In this document: one piece after another, positions 25,164 through 34,570 of the stretch
Position numbering within the stretch: the first letter of the stretch is position 1
How the letters are laid out: each line of letters begins with the position of its first letter
Assembly: GCA_944384745.1 (NCBI GenBank)
Contig: CALWUO010000010.1
Span: forward strand, 1-50,898
Reading direction: 5' to 3'
Length of the DNA: 50,898 nucleotides
Source of the DNA: an uncultured Butyricicoccus sp.
GTDB taxonomy: Bacteria > Bacillota > Clostridia > Oscillospirales > Butyricicoccaceae
Translations under genes and position numbers: made by a program
Notes under the pieces: generated by a model
What the model was told of the DNA's origin: nothing
Seen by the model: only the letters and a program-made list of their open reading frames with translations
Database searches by the model: none

Positions 25164-25190
25164 CAATAACCTAAATAGGAGGAAACAAAA

Positions 25191-25892
25191 ATGCTGAACA
25201 AAGCAATTATCGGCAAGAAGGTTGGCATGACCCAAATCTTCGACGCTGAAGGTAAGGTTATCCCTGTAACCGTAATCGAAGCTGGCCCATGTGTAGTTAC
25301 TCAGCTAAAGAGCGTTGAGAAGGAAGGCTACGCTGCTGTACAGCTCGGTTTTGAAGATGTTAAGGAAAAGAAGTTAAATAAGCCTGAGCTTGGTCACTTA
25401 AAGAAGGCTGGCGAGGCTGTTAAAAAGTACCTCAAGGAGTTCCGTTTTGACGATTGCTCCACTTTCCAAGTTGGCGATGTAATCACTGCTGATATGTTCA
25501 AAGTTGGCGATTATGTTGACGTAACTGGTATTTCTAAAGGTAAGGGATTTGCTGGCGTTATCAAGCGTTTCAACGCTGGTCGTTCTCCAATGAGCCATGG
25601 TGCTGGTCCTATGCACCGCCATCAGGGTTCAATGGGTGCTTGTTCTGACCCTTCCAAAATCATGAAGGGCAAAATGATGCCAGGTCACCTAGGTAACGAG
25701 CAGGTTACTGTTCAGAACCTTGATGTTGTTAAGGTTGATGCTGAACTTAACTTAATCGCTGTTTGTGGTGCTATTCCAGGCCCTAAGGGCGGAATTGTAT
25801 TCCTGAAGAATACCGTTAAGAAGAATCCTGAAAAGAAGGGTCCAGCAGCTGGTATCAGCAAGAACCCTCAGAAGGCTTCTGCAAGAAAGTAA
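25191..25892 (+). CDS. rplC: Ribosomal protein L3
   Basis: A 233-residue 50S assembly-initiating protein. [20 protein letters not shown] opens it, and the central GHLGNEQVT and the conserved loop near [14 protein letters not shown] (the PrmB methylation-site region) are present. It is about 20 residues longer than the usual L3 because of a Lys-rich C-terminal tail. AGGAGG site. Confidence 0.98.
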   Translation: MLNKAIIGKKVGMTQIFDAEGKVIPVTVIEAGPCVVTQLKSVEKEGYAAVQLGFEDVKEKKLNKPELGHLKKAGEAVKKYLKEFRFDDCSTFQVGDVITADMFKVGDYVDVTGISKGKGFAGVIKRFNAGRSPMSHGAGPMHRHQGSMGACSDPSKIMKGKMMPGHLGNEQVTVQNLDVVKVDAELNLIAVCGAIPGPKGGIVFLKNTVKKNPEKKGPAAGISKNPQKASARK

Positions 25893-25910
25893 GGAGAGGA
25901 GGAAATACTA

Positions 25911-26534
25911 ATGCCTACAGTTAAGGTTTATAATATGGCTGGTCAGGAGACTGGCACAATCGAGCTTAATGCTGGTATTTTCGGCATCGAGCCTAATGTT
26001 TCTGCTATGCATGCAGTAGTAAAGAACCATCTGGCTAACAAGCGTCAGGGCACTCAGTCCACTCTGACTCGTGCAGAGGTTCGTGGCGGTGGCATTAAGC
26101 CATGGCGTCAAAAGGGTACAGGTCGTGCTCGTCAGGGTTCTATCCGTTCTCCACAGTGGACTCACGGTGGTATCGCTCTAGGTCCTAAGCCACGTTCCTA
26201 CCGTTACAGCCTAAACAAGAAACTACGTCGTCTAGCTATGATGTCTGCTCTGTCTGCTAAGGCTGCTGCTGGTGAAATCATCGTTATTGATGACTTAAAC
26301 ATGGGTGAAATCAAGACTAAGACTTTTGCAGGTTTCCTAAAGTCTGTTGATGCAACTGGTAAGAGCCTTGTTGTAACTCCAGAGTCTCGCACCAATGTTA
26401 TTAAGAGTGCTGCTAACATTCCAGGCGTTCGTACTACTATTGCTACTACCCTGAATGTTTATGATATCCTCAACGCTGACAAGTTCATTATCGACAAGGC
26501 AGCGGTTGCTAAAATCGAGGAGGTTTACGCATAA
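25911..26534 (+). CDS. rplD: Ribosomal protein L4
   Basis: A 207-residue 50S exit-tunnel protein, the S10 operon autoregulator in E. coli. The extended tunnel loop RGGGIKPWRQKGTGRARQGS is intact, where macrolide-resistance changes occur in other species; none is evident. Its stop overlaps the rplW start by one base (TAATG). Confidence 0.98.
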   Translation: MPTVKVYNMAGQETGTIELNAGIFGIEPNVSAMHAVVKNHLANKRQGTQSTLTRAEVRGGGIKPWRQKGTGRARQGSIRSPQWTHGGIALGPKPRSYRYSLNKKLRRLAMMSALSAKAAAGEIIVIDDLNMGEIKTKTFAGFLKSVDATGKSLVVTPESRTNVIKSAANIPGVRTTIATTLNVYDILNADKFIIDKAAVAKIEEVYA

Positions 26535-26827
26535 TGAAATTCGCACATGACGTAATCATTAAGCCTATTATCACCGAGCGTTCTATGGAAGGTATCGCTG
26601 AAAACAAGTATGTTTTCGAGGTTGCTCCAAACGCTGGTAAGATTGAAATTAAAAAGGCTGCTGAAGAAATCTTCGGCGTTAAAGTTGCTAAGGTTAATAC
26701 TATCAAGCTACCTGGTAAGTGGAAGCGTATGGGCGTTCACACTGGTAAGCGTAAGGACATCAAGAAGGCTATTATCACCCTGACTGATGATTCTAAGAAG
26801 ATTGAAATCTTTGAAAACATGATGTAA
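26534..26827 (+). CDS. rplW: Ribosomal protein L23
   Basis: A 97-residue 50S protein at the tunnel exit, docking site for SRP and trigger factor. Shows VIIKPIITERSM and the KYVFEVAPNAGKIEIKKA helix. Coupled to rplD by a one-base overlap; ribosome site GAGG lies in the rplD end. Confidence 0.97.
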   Translation: MKFAHDVIIKPIITERSMEGIAENKYVFEVAPNAGKIEIKKAAEEIFGVKVAKVNTIKLPGKWKRMGVHTGKRKDIKKAIITLTDDSKKIEIFENMM

Positions 26828-26853
26828 TTTACTGTAAGGTGAATATATAACAA

Positions 26854-26889
26854 TGCGACAATCGGTCGCAGGTATGGGGATGTCACCCC
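26854..26889 (+). promoter_or_regulatory. Two hairpins in the rplW-rplB gap
   Basis: TGCGAC/GTCGCA (26854-26870, perfect, 5-nt loop) and GGGG/CCCC (26876-26889). The 96-nt gap has no gene. Function unknown. Confidence 0.45.
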
Positions 26890-26923
26890 GATAAGAACAG
26901 ATTTTAAGGAGTTGAAAAACAAA

Positions 26924-27757
26924 ATGGCGATCAAGACTTTCAACCCTACGACACCTTCCCGCCGTAATATGACTACTCTGTCTAATGCGGGACTGTCTAA
27001 GGTAAAGCCAGAGAAGAGTCTTCTCGAAAAGCTGAAAAAGACCGCTGGTCGTAATAGCTACGGCCGTATCACCGTACGTCATAAGGGCGGCGGAAACAAA
27101 CAAAAGTATCGTATTATTGACTTTAAGCGTCAGAAGCTGGATATGCCAGCTACCGTTCTGACTCTGGAATATGACCCAAACCGTTCTGCAAATATCGCTC
27201 TCATTCAGTATGAGGACGGTGTTAAGGCTTATATCCTCGCTCCAGAGGGTCTAAACATCGGTGACAAGGTTGTTTCTTCTGTTAATGCTGATATTAAGCC
27301 TGGCAACTGCCTGCCAGTTCATGCAATCCCAGTTGGTACTATGATTCACAATATCGAGCTGTATCCAGGTAAGGGTGCTCAGCTAGTTCGTTCCGCAGGT
27401 GTGGGTGCACAGCTCATGGCTAAGGAAAACGGCAAAGCAATGGTTCGTCTACCATCTGGCGAGCTGCGTTATGTTCGTCTTGAGTGTAAGGCTACTATCG
27501 GTGTAGTTGGTAACTCTGACCACTCTAATGTTCAGCTTGGTAAGGCTGGTCGTAGCCGTCATATGGGTATCCGTCCAACAGTTCGTGGTTCTGTAATGAA
27601 CCCTTGTGACCACCCACATGGTGGTGGTGAAGGTAAGAGCCCAATCGGCCGTCCAGCACCTGTTACCCCATGGGGCAAACCAGCTATGGGTTATAAGACT
27701 CGTAAGAAGAACCACCGTACCGACAAGCAAATTGTTCGTCGTCGTAACGGTAAGTAA
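26924..27757 (+). CDS. rplB: Ribosomal protein L2
   Basis: A 277-residue 50S protein near the peptidyl-transferase centre. I start at the ATG at 26924 (AAGGAG upstream) giving the normal [14 protein letters not shown] beginning; an upstream in-frame TTG at 26912 is too near the site. The conserved catalytic-region segment [20 protein letters not shown] is complete. Confidence 0.98.
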   Translation: MAIKTFNPTTPSRRNMTTLSNAGLSKVKPEKSLLEKLKKTAGRNSYGRITVRHKGGGNKQKYRIIDFKRQKLDMPATVLTLEYDPNRSANIALIQYEDGVKAYILAPEGLNIGDKVVSSVNADIKPGNCLPVHAIPVGTMIHNIELYPGKGAQLVRSAGVGAQLMAKENGKAMVRLPSGELRYVRLECKATIGVVGNSDHSNVQLGKAGRSRHMGIRPTVRGSVMNPCDHPHGGGEGKSPIGRPAPVTPWGKPAMGYKTRKKNHRTDKQIVRRRNGK

Positions 27758-27775
27758 GGAAAGGAGAACAGAAAT

Positions 27776-28057
27776 ATGGGCAGAAGTGTTAAGAAAGGCC
27801 CTTTTGTGGCTCCTGAGCTTTACAAAAGAGTCGTTGCTATGAATGAAGCTGGCGAGAAGAAAGTTGTTAAAACTTGGTCTCGTGCATCTACAATTTTTCC
27901 TGAGTTCGTTGGTCATACTATCGCAGTTCATGACGGTCGTAAGCACGTTCCAGTATATGTTACTGAGGACATGGTAGGTCATAAGCTGGGTGAGTTCGCT
28001 CCAACCCGTACCTATAAGGGTCACGCGGGCAGCAAGACCTCCAACAACGGTAAGTAA
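27776..28057 (+). CDS. rpsS: Ribosomal protein S19
   Basis: A 93-residue 30S head protein. Signatures RSVKKGPFV and [25 protein letters not shown] site 19 nt after rplB; part of the canonical S10 order rplB-rpsS-rplV. Confidence 0.98.
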   Translation: MGRSVKKGPFVAPELYKRVVAMNEAGEKKVVKTWSRASTIFPEFVGHTIAVHDGRKHVPVYVTEDMVGHKLGEFAPTRTYKGHAGSKTSNNGK

Positions 28058-28071
28058 GGGAGGACGAACAC

Positions 28072-28407
28072 ATGGAAGCAAGAGCAATTGTTAGAAACGT
28101 CCGCATGACCCCTCGTAAGATGAAGCTAATCTGTGACCTAATTCGTGGTAAAGATGCAGGTACTGCTATGGCTATCATTATGAACACTCCTAAGGCAGCT
28201 AGTGAAGTTATGGCTAAGCTGTTAAAGAGTGCTGTTGCAAATGCGGAGAATAATCATAACATGAACACTGATAAGCTATATGTTAAAGAAGTTCATGTTG
28301 CACCAGGCCCTATCATGAAGCGCATCATGCCACGTGCACAGGGTCGTGCATTCCGTATTCTCAAGAGAACCTCTCATGTGACTCTGGTTCTCGCAGAGAA
28401 AGAATAA
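28072..28407 (+). CDS. rplV: Ribosomal protein L22
   Basis: A 111-residue 50S tunnel protein. VRMTPRKMKLICDLIRGK and the beta-hairpin region (MKRIMPRAQGRAFRILKRTS) are typical. The hairpin shows no macrolide-resistance-like insertion or deletion. GGGAGGA site. Confidence 0.98.
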   Translation: MEARAIVRNVRMTPRKMKLICDLIRGKDAGTAMAIIMNTPKAASEVMAKLLKSAVANAENNHNMNTDKLYVKEVHVAPGPIMKRIMPRAQGRAFRILKRTSHVTLVLAEKE

Positions 28408-28424
28408 TAAGGGGAGGTTAAACA

Positions 28425-29192
28425 ATGGGCCAGAAAGTAAATCCGAACGGTCTTCGTGTCGGCGTAATTAAAAATTGGGATTCCCGTTGGTTCGCTAAGG
28501 ACAATGTGTTTGGCGATCTCCTCGTGGAAGACTACAACATTCGTAAATATCTGAAAAATCTTCTCAAGGACGCAGGTGTTCCTGCTATTGAGATTGAACG
28601 TACTGCTAAGGACGTTAAGATTTTAATTCAGTGTGCTCGTCCAGGCTTTGTTATCGGTCAGGGTGGCGAGAAAATTGAAAAGCTACAGGCTGATGTTGCT
28701 AAGATGATTGGTAAGCCAGTTAAGATTTCTATCATTGAAATCAAAAATCCAGATACCAATGCAACTCTTGTGGCTGAAAACATTGCTGCACAACTGGAAA
28801 AGCGTATCTCTTTCCGTCGTGCTATGAAGCAGTGCATGGGTCGTGCAATGCGTATGGGTGCTAAGGGCATCAAAACCGCTTGCTCTGGTCGTCTAGGCGG
28901 TGCAGAAATCGCTCGTACTGAGCATTATCATGAGGGTACTATCCCACTACAAACTCTGCGTGCTGATATTGATTACGGTTTTGCTGAGGCTGATACAACC
29001 TATGGTAAAATCGGTGTTAAAGTATGGATTTATAAGGGTGAGGTTCTGACAGGTGGTCCTCGTCTAGGTCGTTCAATTGAAGCTCCTAAGCCAGCTTCTG
29101 AGCGTCGTGACCGCCGTGATGGTGACCGTCGCCGTAGAAATAACAATCGTGGCGAGCGTCGTGCTCCACGTCAGGAAGGAGGCAACCGCTAA
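28425..29192 (+). CDS. rpsC: Ribosomal protein S3
   Basis: A 255-residue 30S protein at the mRNA entry. It has the N-terminal domain, a KH domain with [13 protein letters not shown], and the C-terminal S3 domain. An Arg-rich tail of about 30 residues ([16 protein letters not shown]) extends beyond the usual length, as in many Clostridia. The stop overlaps the rplP start (TAATG). Confidence 0.97.
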   Translation: MGQKVNPNGLRVGVIKNWDSRWFAKDNVFGDLLVEDYNIRKYLKNLLKDAGVPAIEIERTAKDVKILIQCARPGFVIGQGGEKIEKLQADVAKMIGKPVKISIIEIKNPDTNATLVAENIAAQLEKRISFRRAMKQCMGRAMRMGAKGIKTACSGRLGGAEIARTEHYHEGTIPLQTLRADIDYGFAEADTTYGKIGVKVWIYKGEVLTGGPRLGRSIEAPKPASERRDRRDGDRRRRNNNRGERRAPRQEGGNR

Positions 29193-29620
29193 TGCTACTC
29201 CCAAAAAGAGTTAAATACCGTCGTGTTCATCGTGGCCGTTTAAAGGGCAAGGCTTCACGTGGTAATTTCGTAGCATATGGTGATTTCGGTCTTCAGGCTA
29301 CTGAGCCATGCTGGATCACCTCTAACCAAATCGAGGCTGCCCGTATCGCTATGACTCGTTATACAAAGCGTGGCGGTAAGGTTTGGATTAAGATTTTCCC
29401 TGATAAGCCAATTACTGAGAAGCCAGCTGAAACTCGAATGGGTTCAGGTAAAGGCTCTCCAGAGTACTGGGTTGCTGTAGTTAAGCCAGGTCGTGTTTTA
29501 TTTGAAATCGCTGGTGTTTCCGAGGAAATCGCTCGTGAAGCACTTCGTCTGGCTAGCCATAAGCTACCATGTAAGACAAAGTTTGTTACTCGTGAGACCA
29601 AGAATGGTGGTGAAGTATGA
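29192..29620 (+). CDS. rplP: Ribosomal protein L16
   Basis: A 142-residue 50S protein near the A-site tRNA. Signatures [15 protein letters not shown] and [18 protein letters not shown]. Start overlaps rpsC by one base and its stop overlaps rpmC, so rpsC-rplP-rpmC are translationally coupled. Confidence 0.98.
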   Translation: MLLPKRVKYRRVHRGRLKGKASRGNFVAYGDFGLQATEPCWITSNQIEAARIAMTRYTKRGGKVWIKIFPDKPITEKPAETRMGSGKGSPEYWVAVVKPGRVLFEIAGVSEEIAREALRLASHKLPCKTKFVTRETKNGGEV

Positions 29621-29817
29621 TGAAGGCAAAAGAGATTAGAGCATTAAGTGCTGAGCAGCTGCAGGATAAGCTCGCAGAGCTTAAGAAGGACCTCTTCAAC
29701 CTTCGTCTCCAGCATGCTACCAATCAGCTTGACAATGTAAACAAAATCACAGAAGTTAAGCGTGACATTGCACGTGTCAACACCGTTCTCCGCGAGCTTC
29801 AGCTTGCGGCAAAGTAA
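29617..29817 (+). CDS. rpmC: Ribosomal protein L29
   Basis: A 66-residue two-helix 50S protein at the tunnel exit. [20 protein letters not shown] and [14 protein letters not shown] are typical. Two adjacent ATG codons (29617, 29620) can start it; the second gives the usual MKAKEI end. Confidence 0.96.
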   Translation: MMKAKEIRALSAEQLQDKLAELKKDLFNLRLQHATNQLDNVNKITEVKRDIARVNTVLRELQLAAK

Positions 29818-29831
29818 GGAGGTAAGCGAAG

Positions 29832-30089
29832 TTGAGCGAGAGAGCGTTAAGAAAAACCCGTGTGGGTAAAGTAGTATCCGATAAGATGGATAAGACTATC
29901 GTTGTAGCAATCGAGGATAGCGTACAGCATCCTCTATATAAAAAGGTTATGAAGCGTACCTATAAGCTGAAGGCACATGATGAAAACAATGAGTGCCGTG
30001 TAGGTGACAAGGTTAAGGTAATGGAAACCCGCCCACTGTCCAAGGACAAGCGTTGGCGTCTGGTTGAAGTTGTCGAGAAGGCGAAGTAA
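29832..30089 (+). CDS. rpsQ: Ribosomal protein S17
   Basis: An 85-residue OB-fold 30S protein. It starts with TTG, with GGAGG nine nt upstream. Motifs [20 protein letters not shown] and HPLYKK. The rare TTG start may lower initiation relative to its neighbours. Confidence 0.96.
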   Translation: MSERALRKTRVGKVVSDKMDKTIVVAIEDSVQHPLYKKVMKRTYKLKAHDENNECRVGDKVKVMETRPLSKDKRWRLVEVVEKAK

Positions 30090-30101
30090 GGAGGGGAACA
30101 C

Positions 30102-30470
30102 ATGATTCAGCAGGAAACTTATTTGCGTGCAGCTGATAACAGCGGTGCAAAAGAACTGAAATGTATCCGTGTTCTCGGTGGCTCCACCCGTAAGTACGGT
30201 AATATTGGCGACGTTATCGTTTGTTCTGTACGTAAGTGTACACCAGGCGGCGGCGTTAAGAAGGGCGATGTTGTTAAGGCAGTTATCGTTCGTACCGTTA
30301 AGGGTCTGCGTCGTGCAGATGGCAGCTATATCCGTTTCGATGAGAATGCGGCAGTTATTATTAAAGAAGATAAAAACCCACGTGGTACCCGTATCTTTGG
30401 GCCAGTTGCAAGAGAGCTTCGTGATAAGGACTATATGAAAATCTTATCCCTTGCTCCAGAAGTACTGTAA
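30102..30470 (+). CDS. rplN: Ribosomal protein L14
   Basis: A 122-residue 50S protein at the subunit interface, also the RsfS docking site. [18 protein letters not shown] and the [13 protein letters not shown] end are conserved. First gene of the classical spc order (rplN-rplX-rplE); AAGGAGG site, no separate promoter seen. Confidence 0.98.
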   Translation: MIQQETYLRAADNSGAKELKCIRVLGGSTRKYGNIGDVIVCSVRKCTPGGGVKKGDVVKAVIVRTVKGLRRADGSYIRFDENAAVIIKEDKNPRGTRIFGPVARELRDKDYMKILSLAPEVL

Positions 30471-30485
30471 GGAGGTCGCCATAAT

Positions 30486-30803
30486 ATGAATAATCTGCAT
30501 GTTAAAACCGGCGACACCGCCGTTGTTCTTTCCGGTAAGGAAAAGGGCAAAAAGGGTAAAGTTCTATCTGTAAACCCTAAGAAGGGTATGGTAGTAATTG
30601 AAGGCGTTAATATGATTACTTGTCATATGAAGCCTCGTCGTCAGGGCGAAACTGGTGGCATTGTAAAGCGTGAAGGTGCTTTACGTGCTTGTAAGGTTAT
30701 GAAGGTTTGCCCTAAGTGTGATAAGGCAACACGTCCTGCACATAAAATTCTTGAGAGCGGCAAAAAGGTTTGCGTTTGCAAACACTGTGGCGCTGAAATT
30801 TAA
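30486..30803 (+). CDS. rplX: Ribosomal protein L24
   Basis: A 105-residue 50S assembly-initiating protein with an N-terminal KOW motif ([16 protein letters not shown]). The C-terminal part has two CxxC pairs (CPKCDK and CKHCGAEI), a probable zinc knuckle found in many Clostridia. GGAGG site. Confidence 0.97.
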   Translation: MNNLHVKTGDTAVVLSGKEKGKKGKVLSVNPKKGMVVIEGVNMITCHMKPRRQGETGGIVKREGALRACKVMKVCPKCDKATRPAHKILESGKKVCVCKHCGAEI

Positions 30804-30817
30804 GGGGAGGAAAAGCT

Positions 30818-31360
30818 ATGCCTAGATTAAAGGATAAATATGAAGCAGAAGCTCGTCCTGCTCTGATGAAGAAGTTCGAGTACAAGAGCCCAATGCAAAT
30901 TCCACAGCTTGACAAGATTGTTATCAATGTTGGTTGTGGTAAGGAAGCAAACGGCAATTCTAAGGTTATCGAAGCTGTTGTTCGTGACCTAACTGCTATT
31001 ACTGGTCAGAAGCCAGTTGTTACTCAGGCTAAGAAGTCTGTTGCTAACTTCAAACTTCGTGAAGGTATGCCAGTTGGTGCGAAAGTAACTCTTCGTTCTG
31101 ACCGTATGTGGGAATTCCTAGACCGTCTGTTCAACGTGGCTCTGCCTCGTGTTCGTGACTTCCGTGGTATCTCAGCTAACTCTTTCGATGGTCGTGGTAA
31201 CTATGCTTTCGGTCTGAAAGAACAACTGATTTTCCCAGAAATTGAGTATGACCAGATTGATAAAATCCGTGGTATGGATATCATCATCTGTACTACTGCT
31301 AAAACTGATGAAGAAGCTCGTGAGCTGCTCACCATTATGGGCGCTCCATTTGCTAAGTAA
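30818..31360 (+). CDS. rplE: Ribosomal protein L5
   Basis: A 180-residue 50S central-protuberance protein binding 5S r[16 protein letters not shown] and the [16 protein letters not shown] loop are typical. GGGGAGG site. In E. coli the rplE start region is the S8 binding target; here the S8 gene has its own leader instead (see 31634-32062). Confidence 0.97.
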   Translation: MPRLKDKYEAEARPALMKKFEYKSPMQIPQLDKIVINVGCGKEANGNSKVIEAVVRDLTAITGQKPVVTQAKKSVANFKLREGMPVGAKVTLRSDRMWEFLDRLFNVALPRVRDFRGISANSFDGRGNYAFGLKEQLIFPEIEYDQIDKIRGMDIIICTTAKTDEEARELLTIMGAPFAK

Positions 31361-31377
31361 GAAGGAGGAGAATTCAA

Positions 31378-31563
31378 ATGGCTAAGAAGGCAATGGTACT
31401 CAAGCAGCAGAAGACTCCTAAGTTCTCTACTCGTCAGTACAATCGTTGTAAGATTTGCGGTCGTCCACACGCTTACCTGCGTGATTTTGGTATCTGCCGT
31501 ATCTGTTTCCGTGAGCTAGCGTACAAGGGTCAAATTCCAGGTGTTCGCAAGGCTTCTTGGTAA
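31378..31563 (+). CDS. rpsN: Ribosomal protein S14, zinc type
   Basis: A 61-residue zinc-binding S14 (type Z) with CKIC and CRIC pairs. Last gene before a terminator, which splits the spc series after this point. GGAGGAG site. Confidence 0.97.
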   Translation: MAKKAMVLKQQKTPKFSTRQYNRCKICGRPHAYLRDFGICRICFRELAYKGQIPGVRKASW

Positions 31564-31583
31564 TCGGAATTATATAGAATATC

Positions 31584-31615
31584 AAAGGGAGTGCTTCACG
31601 CACTCTCTTTTCTTG
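31584..31615 (+). terminator. Terminator after rpsN inside the spc series
   Basis: AAAGGGAGTGC (31584-31594) pairs with GCACTCTCTTT (31600-31610), one G-U, loop TTCAC, then TTCTT. It should reduce or stop read-through from the S10 promoter before rpsH. Confidence 0.8.
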
Positions 31616-31633
31616 TATAAAAATTTTGAAAGA

Positions 31634-31679
31634 TTTTCGTAAAAAATACTTGAAATGTATATTGTATATGTGTTATACT
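31634..31679 (+). promoter_or_regulatory. Internal spc promoter P1 with UP-like block
   Basis: TTGAAA (31650-31655), 18-nt spacer, TATACT (31674-31679). TTTTCGTAAAAAA (31634-31646) ends 3 nt upstream, identical in sequence and distance to the S10 promoter. Expected start is near 31685. Confidence 0.8.
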
Positions 31680-31882
31680 AGATGACAGTTACGCAGATGT
31701 AACATATTCCGCAAAACCATAATTTAAACGTTTTGTGAAGTCTTTCGTTGGCCATTACCCATATTTCTTGGCGTGGTCTTTGAAATGAACGAAACACGGC
31801 CGACCTGCCGTAATATCAAGGCTTTTAGCAAAATAACCGCAAAATTAAAAGAGTTCTGTCTAAAAATCAGTAGTTTTTTATA

Positions 31883-31911
31883 TTGCGGATATTAGTTTGT
31901 CATGATATAAT
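31883..31911 (+). promoter_or_regulatory. Possible second spc promoter P2
   Basis: TTGCGG (31883-31888), 17-nt spacer, TATAAT (31906-31911) with an extended TGA. Initiation near 31918 would fall inside the left arm of the terminator hairpin, leaving a short 5' hairpin on the rpsH mRNA. The -35 is also a strand of the structured RNA above. Confidence 0.5.
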
Positions 31912-31914
31912 TAC

Positions 31915-31949
31915 CGCTGGTCTGATGTGTTTCAGGCCAGCGATTTTTT
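31915..31949 (+). terminator. Intrinsic terminator 114 nt upstream of rpsH
   Basis: CGCTGGTCTGA (31915-31925) pairs with TCAGGCCAGCG (31932-31942) over 11 bp with one G-U, followed by ATTTTTT. A strong terminator placed before, not after, the rpsH-to-rplO genes. Confidence 0.85.
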
Positions 31950-32062
31950 AACCCCAGCACCCACTGTGAAAGGGTCACGGTGGCGTAGTAAGAAAAGTGG
32001 ACGGCAACCCGACGGCGTTCAGTCACGAAGTACCGTCAAACTTCTGAAAGGAGCAAGAAAGA
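31950..32062 (+). promoter_or_regulatory. Structured leader between the terminator and rpsH
   Basis: CCACTGTGA (31961-31969) pairs with TCACGGTGG (31975-31983), 9 bp. Two copies of GACGG (32000-32004, 32011-32015) can each pair with CCGTC (32033-32037), so two exclusive folds exist just before the AAAGGAG site. A role in autoregulation is inference. Confidence 0.45.
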
Positions 32063-32461
32063 ATGCAGATCACAGATCCAATTGCAGATATGTTGACCCG
32101 TATCCGCAACGCAGCTGCTGCTCGTCACGACTCTGTTGACGTTCCAGCATCTAAGATGAAGAAGTCCATCGCTCAAATTCTTCTTGACGAGGGCTACATC
32201 AAGAATTTCCAAATCGTAGACAACGGCAATCAGGGCATTATCCGTATCGCTCTGAAGTATGGTGCAAACCGCCAGAAGGCTATCACTGGTCTAAAGCGTG
32301 TTTCTAAGCCAGGTCTGCGTGTATACGCAGGTGCTCAGGAACTTCCTAAGGTTCTTAGAGGACTTGGTATTGCAATCGTTTCAACTTCCAAGGGCGTTAT
32401 GACCGACAAGAAAGCTCGTGAGCTTAATGTTGGCGGCGAAGTCCTGGCATTCGTATGGTAA
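32063..32461 (+). CDS. rpsH: Ribosomal protein S8
   Basis: A 132-residue 30S platform protein; in E. coli it represses the spc operon. [14 protein letters not shown] and the C-terminal [21 protein letters not shown] are conserved. It is the first gene after an unusually complex leader, which makes it a natural regulator candidate. AAAGGAG site. Confidence 0.98.
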   Translation: MQITDPIADMLTRIRNAAAARHDSVDVPASKMKKSIAQILLDEGYIKNFQIVDNGNQGIIRIALKYGANRQKAITGLKRVSKPGLRVYAGAQELPKVLRGLGIAIVSTSKGVMTDKKARELNVGGEVLAFVW

Positions 32462-32476
32462 GGAGGGTAATGAACA

Positions 32477-33022
32477 ATGTCTAGAATCGGCAGAGCTCCC
32501 ATTGCCATTCCAGCAGGCGTAAATGTCACTGTTGAAGGCACTACCGTTACTGTTAAGGGTGCAAAGGCAACCCTAACTCGTGACGTGCATCCAAATATGA
32601 CCGTTAAGGTAGAAGGCAATGAGATACTTGTAACTCGTCCAAACGACGAAAAGCAAAACCGTGCATTACACGGCTTAACTCGTAGCCTAATTAATAACAT
32701 GGTAATCGGCGTAAGCGAAGGCTTCAAAAAGGAGCTTGATGTTAACGGTGTTGGTTACCGTGTACAAAAGCAGGGTAAGGAACTTGTTATGAACTTAGGT
32801 TTCTCTCACCCAGTTACTATGACCGAAATCGAGGGTATCACTATTGAATGCCCAACAGCAAATAAAATTATCGTTTCCGGTCCTGATAAGCAGAAGGTTG
32901 GCCAGTTTGCAGCTGAAATTCGTGAAAAGCGTCCACCAGAGCCATATAAGGGCAAGGGTATTAAGTACGTTGACGAATATATTCGCCGCAAGGAAGGCAA
33001 GACCGGCGCTAAGAAGAAGTAA
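32477..33022 (+). CDS. rplF: Ribosomal protein L6
   Basis: A 181-residue 50S protein near the GTPase centre with two similar domains. [11 protein letters not shown] at the start and [14 protein letters not shown] near the end are typical. GGAGGG site. Confidence 0.98.
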   Translation: MSRIGRAPIAIPAGVNVTVEGTTVTVKGAKATLTRDVHPNMTVKVEGNEILVTRPNDEKQNRALHGLTRSLINNMVIGVSEGFKKELDVNGVGYRVQKQGKELVMNLGFSHPVTMTEIEGITIECPTANKIIVSGPDKQKVGQFAAEIREKRPPEPYKGKGIKYVDEYIRRKEGKTGAKKK

Positions 33023-33040
33023 GGAAGGAGAGTGTGCTAA

Positions 33041-33400
33041 ATGGTTTCCAAGAAGGATTCTAATAAGGCGCGTATTAAGCGTCATAAGAGAGTACGCAGC
33101 AAGGTTTCTGGTACAGCTAATCGTCCACGCCTTGATGTATTTAGAAGTGCGAAGAACATCTATGCACAGGTTATCGACGACGTAGCAGGCGTAACCTTAG
33201 TCTCCGCTTCTACCACAGAGAAGAGCTTCACTGAGTATGGCGGTAATAAGGACGCAGCTAAAAAGGTTGGTCTAATTATCGCAGAGCGTTGCAAGGCAAA
33301 GGGCATTGAAAACGTTGTATTTGACCGTGGTGGTTATCTATACCATGGTCGTGTGAAGGAACTCGCAGAAGGTGCCCGTGAGGGCGGCCTTCAGTTTTAA
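33041..33400 (+). CDS. rplR: Ribosomal protein L18
   Basis: A 119-residue 5S-rRNA-binding protein of the central protuberance. [20 protein letters not shown] and [20 protein letters not shown] are typical. GGAAGGAG site. Confidence 0.98.
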   Translation: MVSKKDSNKARIKRHKRVRSKVSGTANRPRLDVFRSAKNIYAQVIDDVAGVTLVSASTTEKSFTEYGGNKDAAKKVGLIIAERCKAKGIENVVFDRGGYLYHGRVKELAEGAREGGLQF

Positions 33401-33418
33401 GTCGGGAGGAGGTAAAAC

Positions 33419-33922
33419 ATGGCTAAGTTTGATCGTAACGAAAAGAGAGAGGACGAGTTTAAAGAAACCGTCGTGTCCCTAAATCGTGTTTCCAAGACTG
33501 TTAAGGGCGGTCGTATCTTCAAGTTTGCAGCTCTTGTAGTTGTAGGCGACGGAAAGGGTACTGTTGGCTTCGGTCTAGGAAAGGCCTCCGAAGTTCCAGA
33601 CGCAATCCGTAAGGGCATTGAGGACGCTAAGAAAAATCTTGTTAAGATTTCTCTAAAGGGTACAAGTATCCCTCATGAGGTAATTGGTGAGTTCGGTGCA
33701 GGTCGTGTGCTTCTAAAGCCAGCAGCTACTGGTACTGGTGTTATCGCTGGTGGTGCTGTTCGTGCTGTTGTTGAAGCAGCTGGTATTAAGGATATCCGTA
33801 CCAAGTGCCTACGTTCTAACAACCCACAGAACGTTGTAACCGCTACAATCGAAGGTCTAAAGAGCCTGCGTGACGCTGCTGAAGTTGCAGCAGTTCGTGG
33901 CAAGGCTGTTAATGAACTATAA
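33419..33922 (+). CDS. rpsE: Ribosomal protein S5
   Basis: A 167-residue 30S decoding-fidelity protein. [39 protein letters not shown] and the C-terminal AEVAAVRGK are conserved. No spectinomycin-resistance-type deletion is obvious in the KGG loop. GGGAGGAGG site. Confidence 0.98.
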   Translation: MAKFDRNEKREDEFKETVVSLNRVSKTVKGGRIFKFAALVVVGDGKGTVGFGLGKASEVPDAIRKGIEDAKKNLVKISLKGTSIPHEVIGEFGAGRVLLKPAATGTGVIAGGAVRAVVEAAGIKDIRTKCLRSNNPQNVVTATIEGLKSLRDAAEVAAVRGKAVNEL

Positions 33923-33941
33923 TATAGGAGGGTAATAAAAA

Positions 33942-34124
33942 ATGGCAAACATCAAGATTACCCTAAAAAAGAGCTTAGTTGGTCGTAAAGCAAATCACAT
34001 TGCTACTGCTAACGCTCTGGGTTTAAAGAAAATCAATGACGTAACTGTTCAGCCAGATAATGCTTGCACTCGTGGCAAGATTGCTAAAATCAGTTACTTG
34101 CTTGAAATCGCAGAGGAGGTGTAA
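33942..34124 (+). CDS. rpmD: Ribosomal protein L30
   Basis: A 60-residue 50S protein. [19 protein letters not shown] and the [13 protein letters not shown] end are typical. Canonical place between rpsE and rplO; the rplO start follows its stop by four nt. Confidence 0.97.
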   Translation: MANIKITLKKSLVGRKANHIATANALGLKKINDVTVQPDNACTRGKIAKISYLLEIAEEV

Positions 34125-34128
34125 ACTA

Positions 34129-34569
34129 ATGAAGCTTCAGGATTTACAACCATCTGTAGGTTCTACCCGCCCTGCATATCGTAAGGGTCGTGGTGCTGGT
34201 TCCGGTAATGGCAAGACTGCTGGCCGTGGTCATAAAGGTCAGTGGGCTCGTTCTGGCGGCGGTGTTCGTCCAGGATTTGAAGGCGGTCAGATGCCTCTAG
34301 CTCGTCGTCTGCCTAAGCGTGGCTTTACCAACATCTTCGGTACAACTTACGCTCCAATAAATGTAGACGTTCTTAACCGTTTTGAAGACGGTACAGAAGT
34401 TACTACTGAATTACTAATCGAAACTGGCGTTATTTCTAAGGCTCTTGACGGTGTTAAGATTCTTGGTAATGGCGAAATCACTAAGAAGCTGACCGTTAAG
34501 GCAGCAGCTTTCTCCGCTTCCGCTAAGCAGAAGATTGAGGCAGCAGGCGGAAAGGCTGAGGTGATCTAA
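34129..34569 (+). CDS. rplO: Ribosomal protein L15
   Basis: A 146-residue 50S assembly protein. Start at 34129 (AGGAGGTG upstream) gives [12 protein letters not shown]; an in-frame start further upstream lies inside rpmD. The Gly-rich [19 protein letters not shown] and [16 protein letters not shown] segments are intact. Confidence 0.98.
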   Translation: MKLQDLQPSVGSTRPAYRKGRGAGSGNGKTAGRGHKGQWARSGGGVRPGFEGGQMPLARRLPKRGFTNIFGTTYAPINVDVLNRFEDGTEVTTELLIETGVISKALDGVKILGNGEITKKLTVKAAAFSASAKQKIEAAGGKAEVI

Positions 34570-34570
34570 G

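Larger units (their letters stand above)
31681..31949 (+). ncRNA. Candidate structured non-coding RNA or rpsH leader
   Basis: Between P1 and an intrinsic terminator is a 220-nt body whose ends pair. CCGCAA (31709-31714) pairs with TTGCGG (31883-31888), continued by ATAT/ATAT across a bulged T. Next to it are ATGACA/TGTCAT (31682-31687 with 31898-31903) and hairpin GTTAC/GTAAC (31688-31703). Inside lie TTTCGTT/AACGAAA (31743-31749 with 31788-31794) capped by GGCCA/TGGTC, hairpin ACGGC/GCCGT (31796-31811) and an A/T hairpin (31861-31880). There is no convincing ORF. It could be an rpsH attenuator leader, an independent small RNA, or a divergent known class such as 6S RNA. Confidence 0.5.

Noticed and set aside
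27449..28087. 212-codon minus-strand ORF opposite rplB, rpsS and rplV
   Set aside because: It lies wholly opposite conserved ribosomal genes; an artefact of strong codon bias on the coding strand.
31927..32139. 70-codon plus-strand ORF in the rpsH leader
   Set aside because: It begins in the terminator hairpin, has no ribosome site and overlaps rpsH out of frame.
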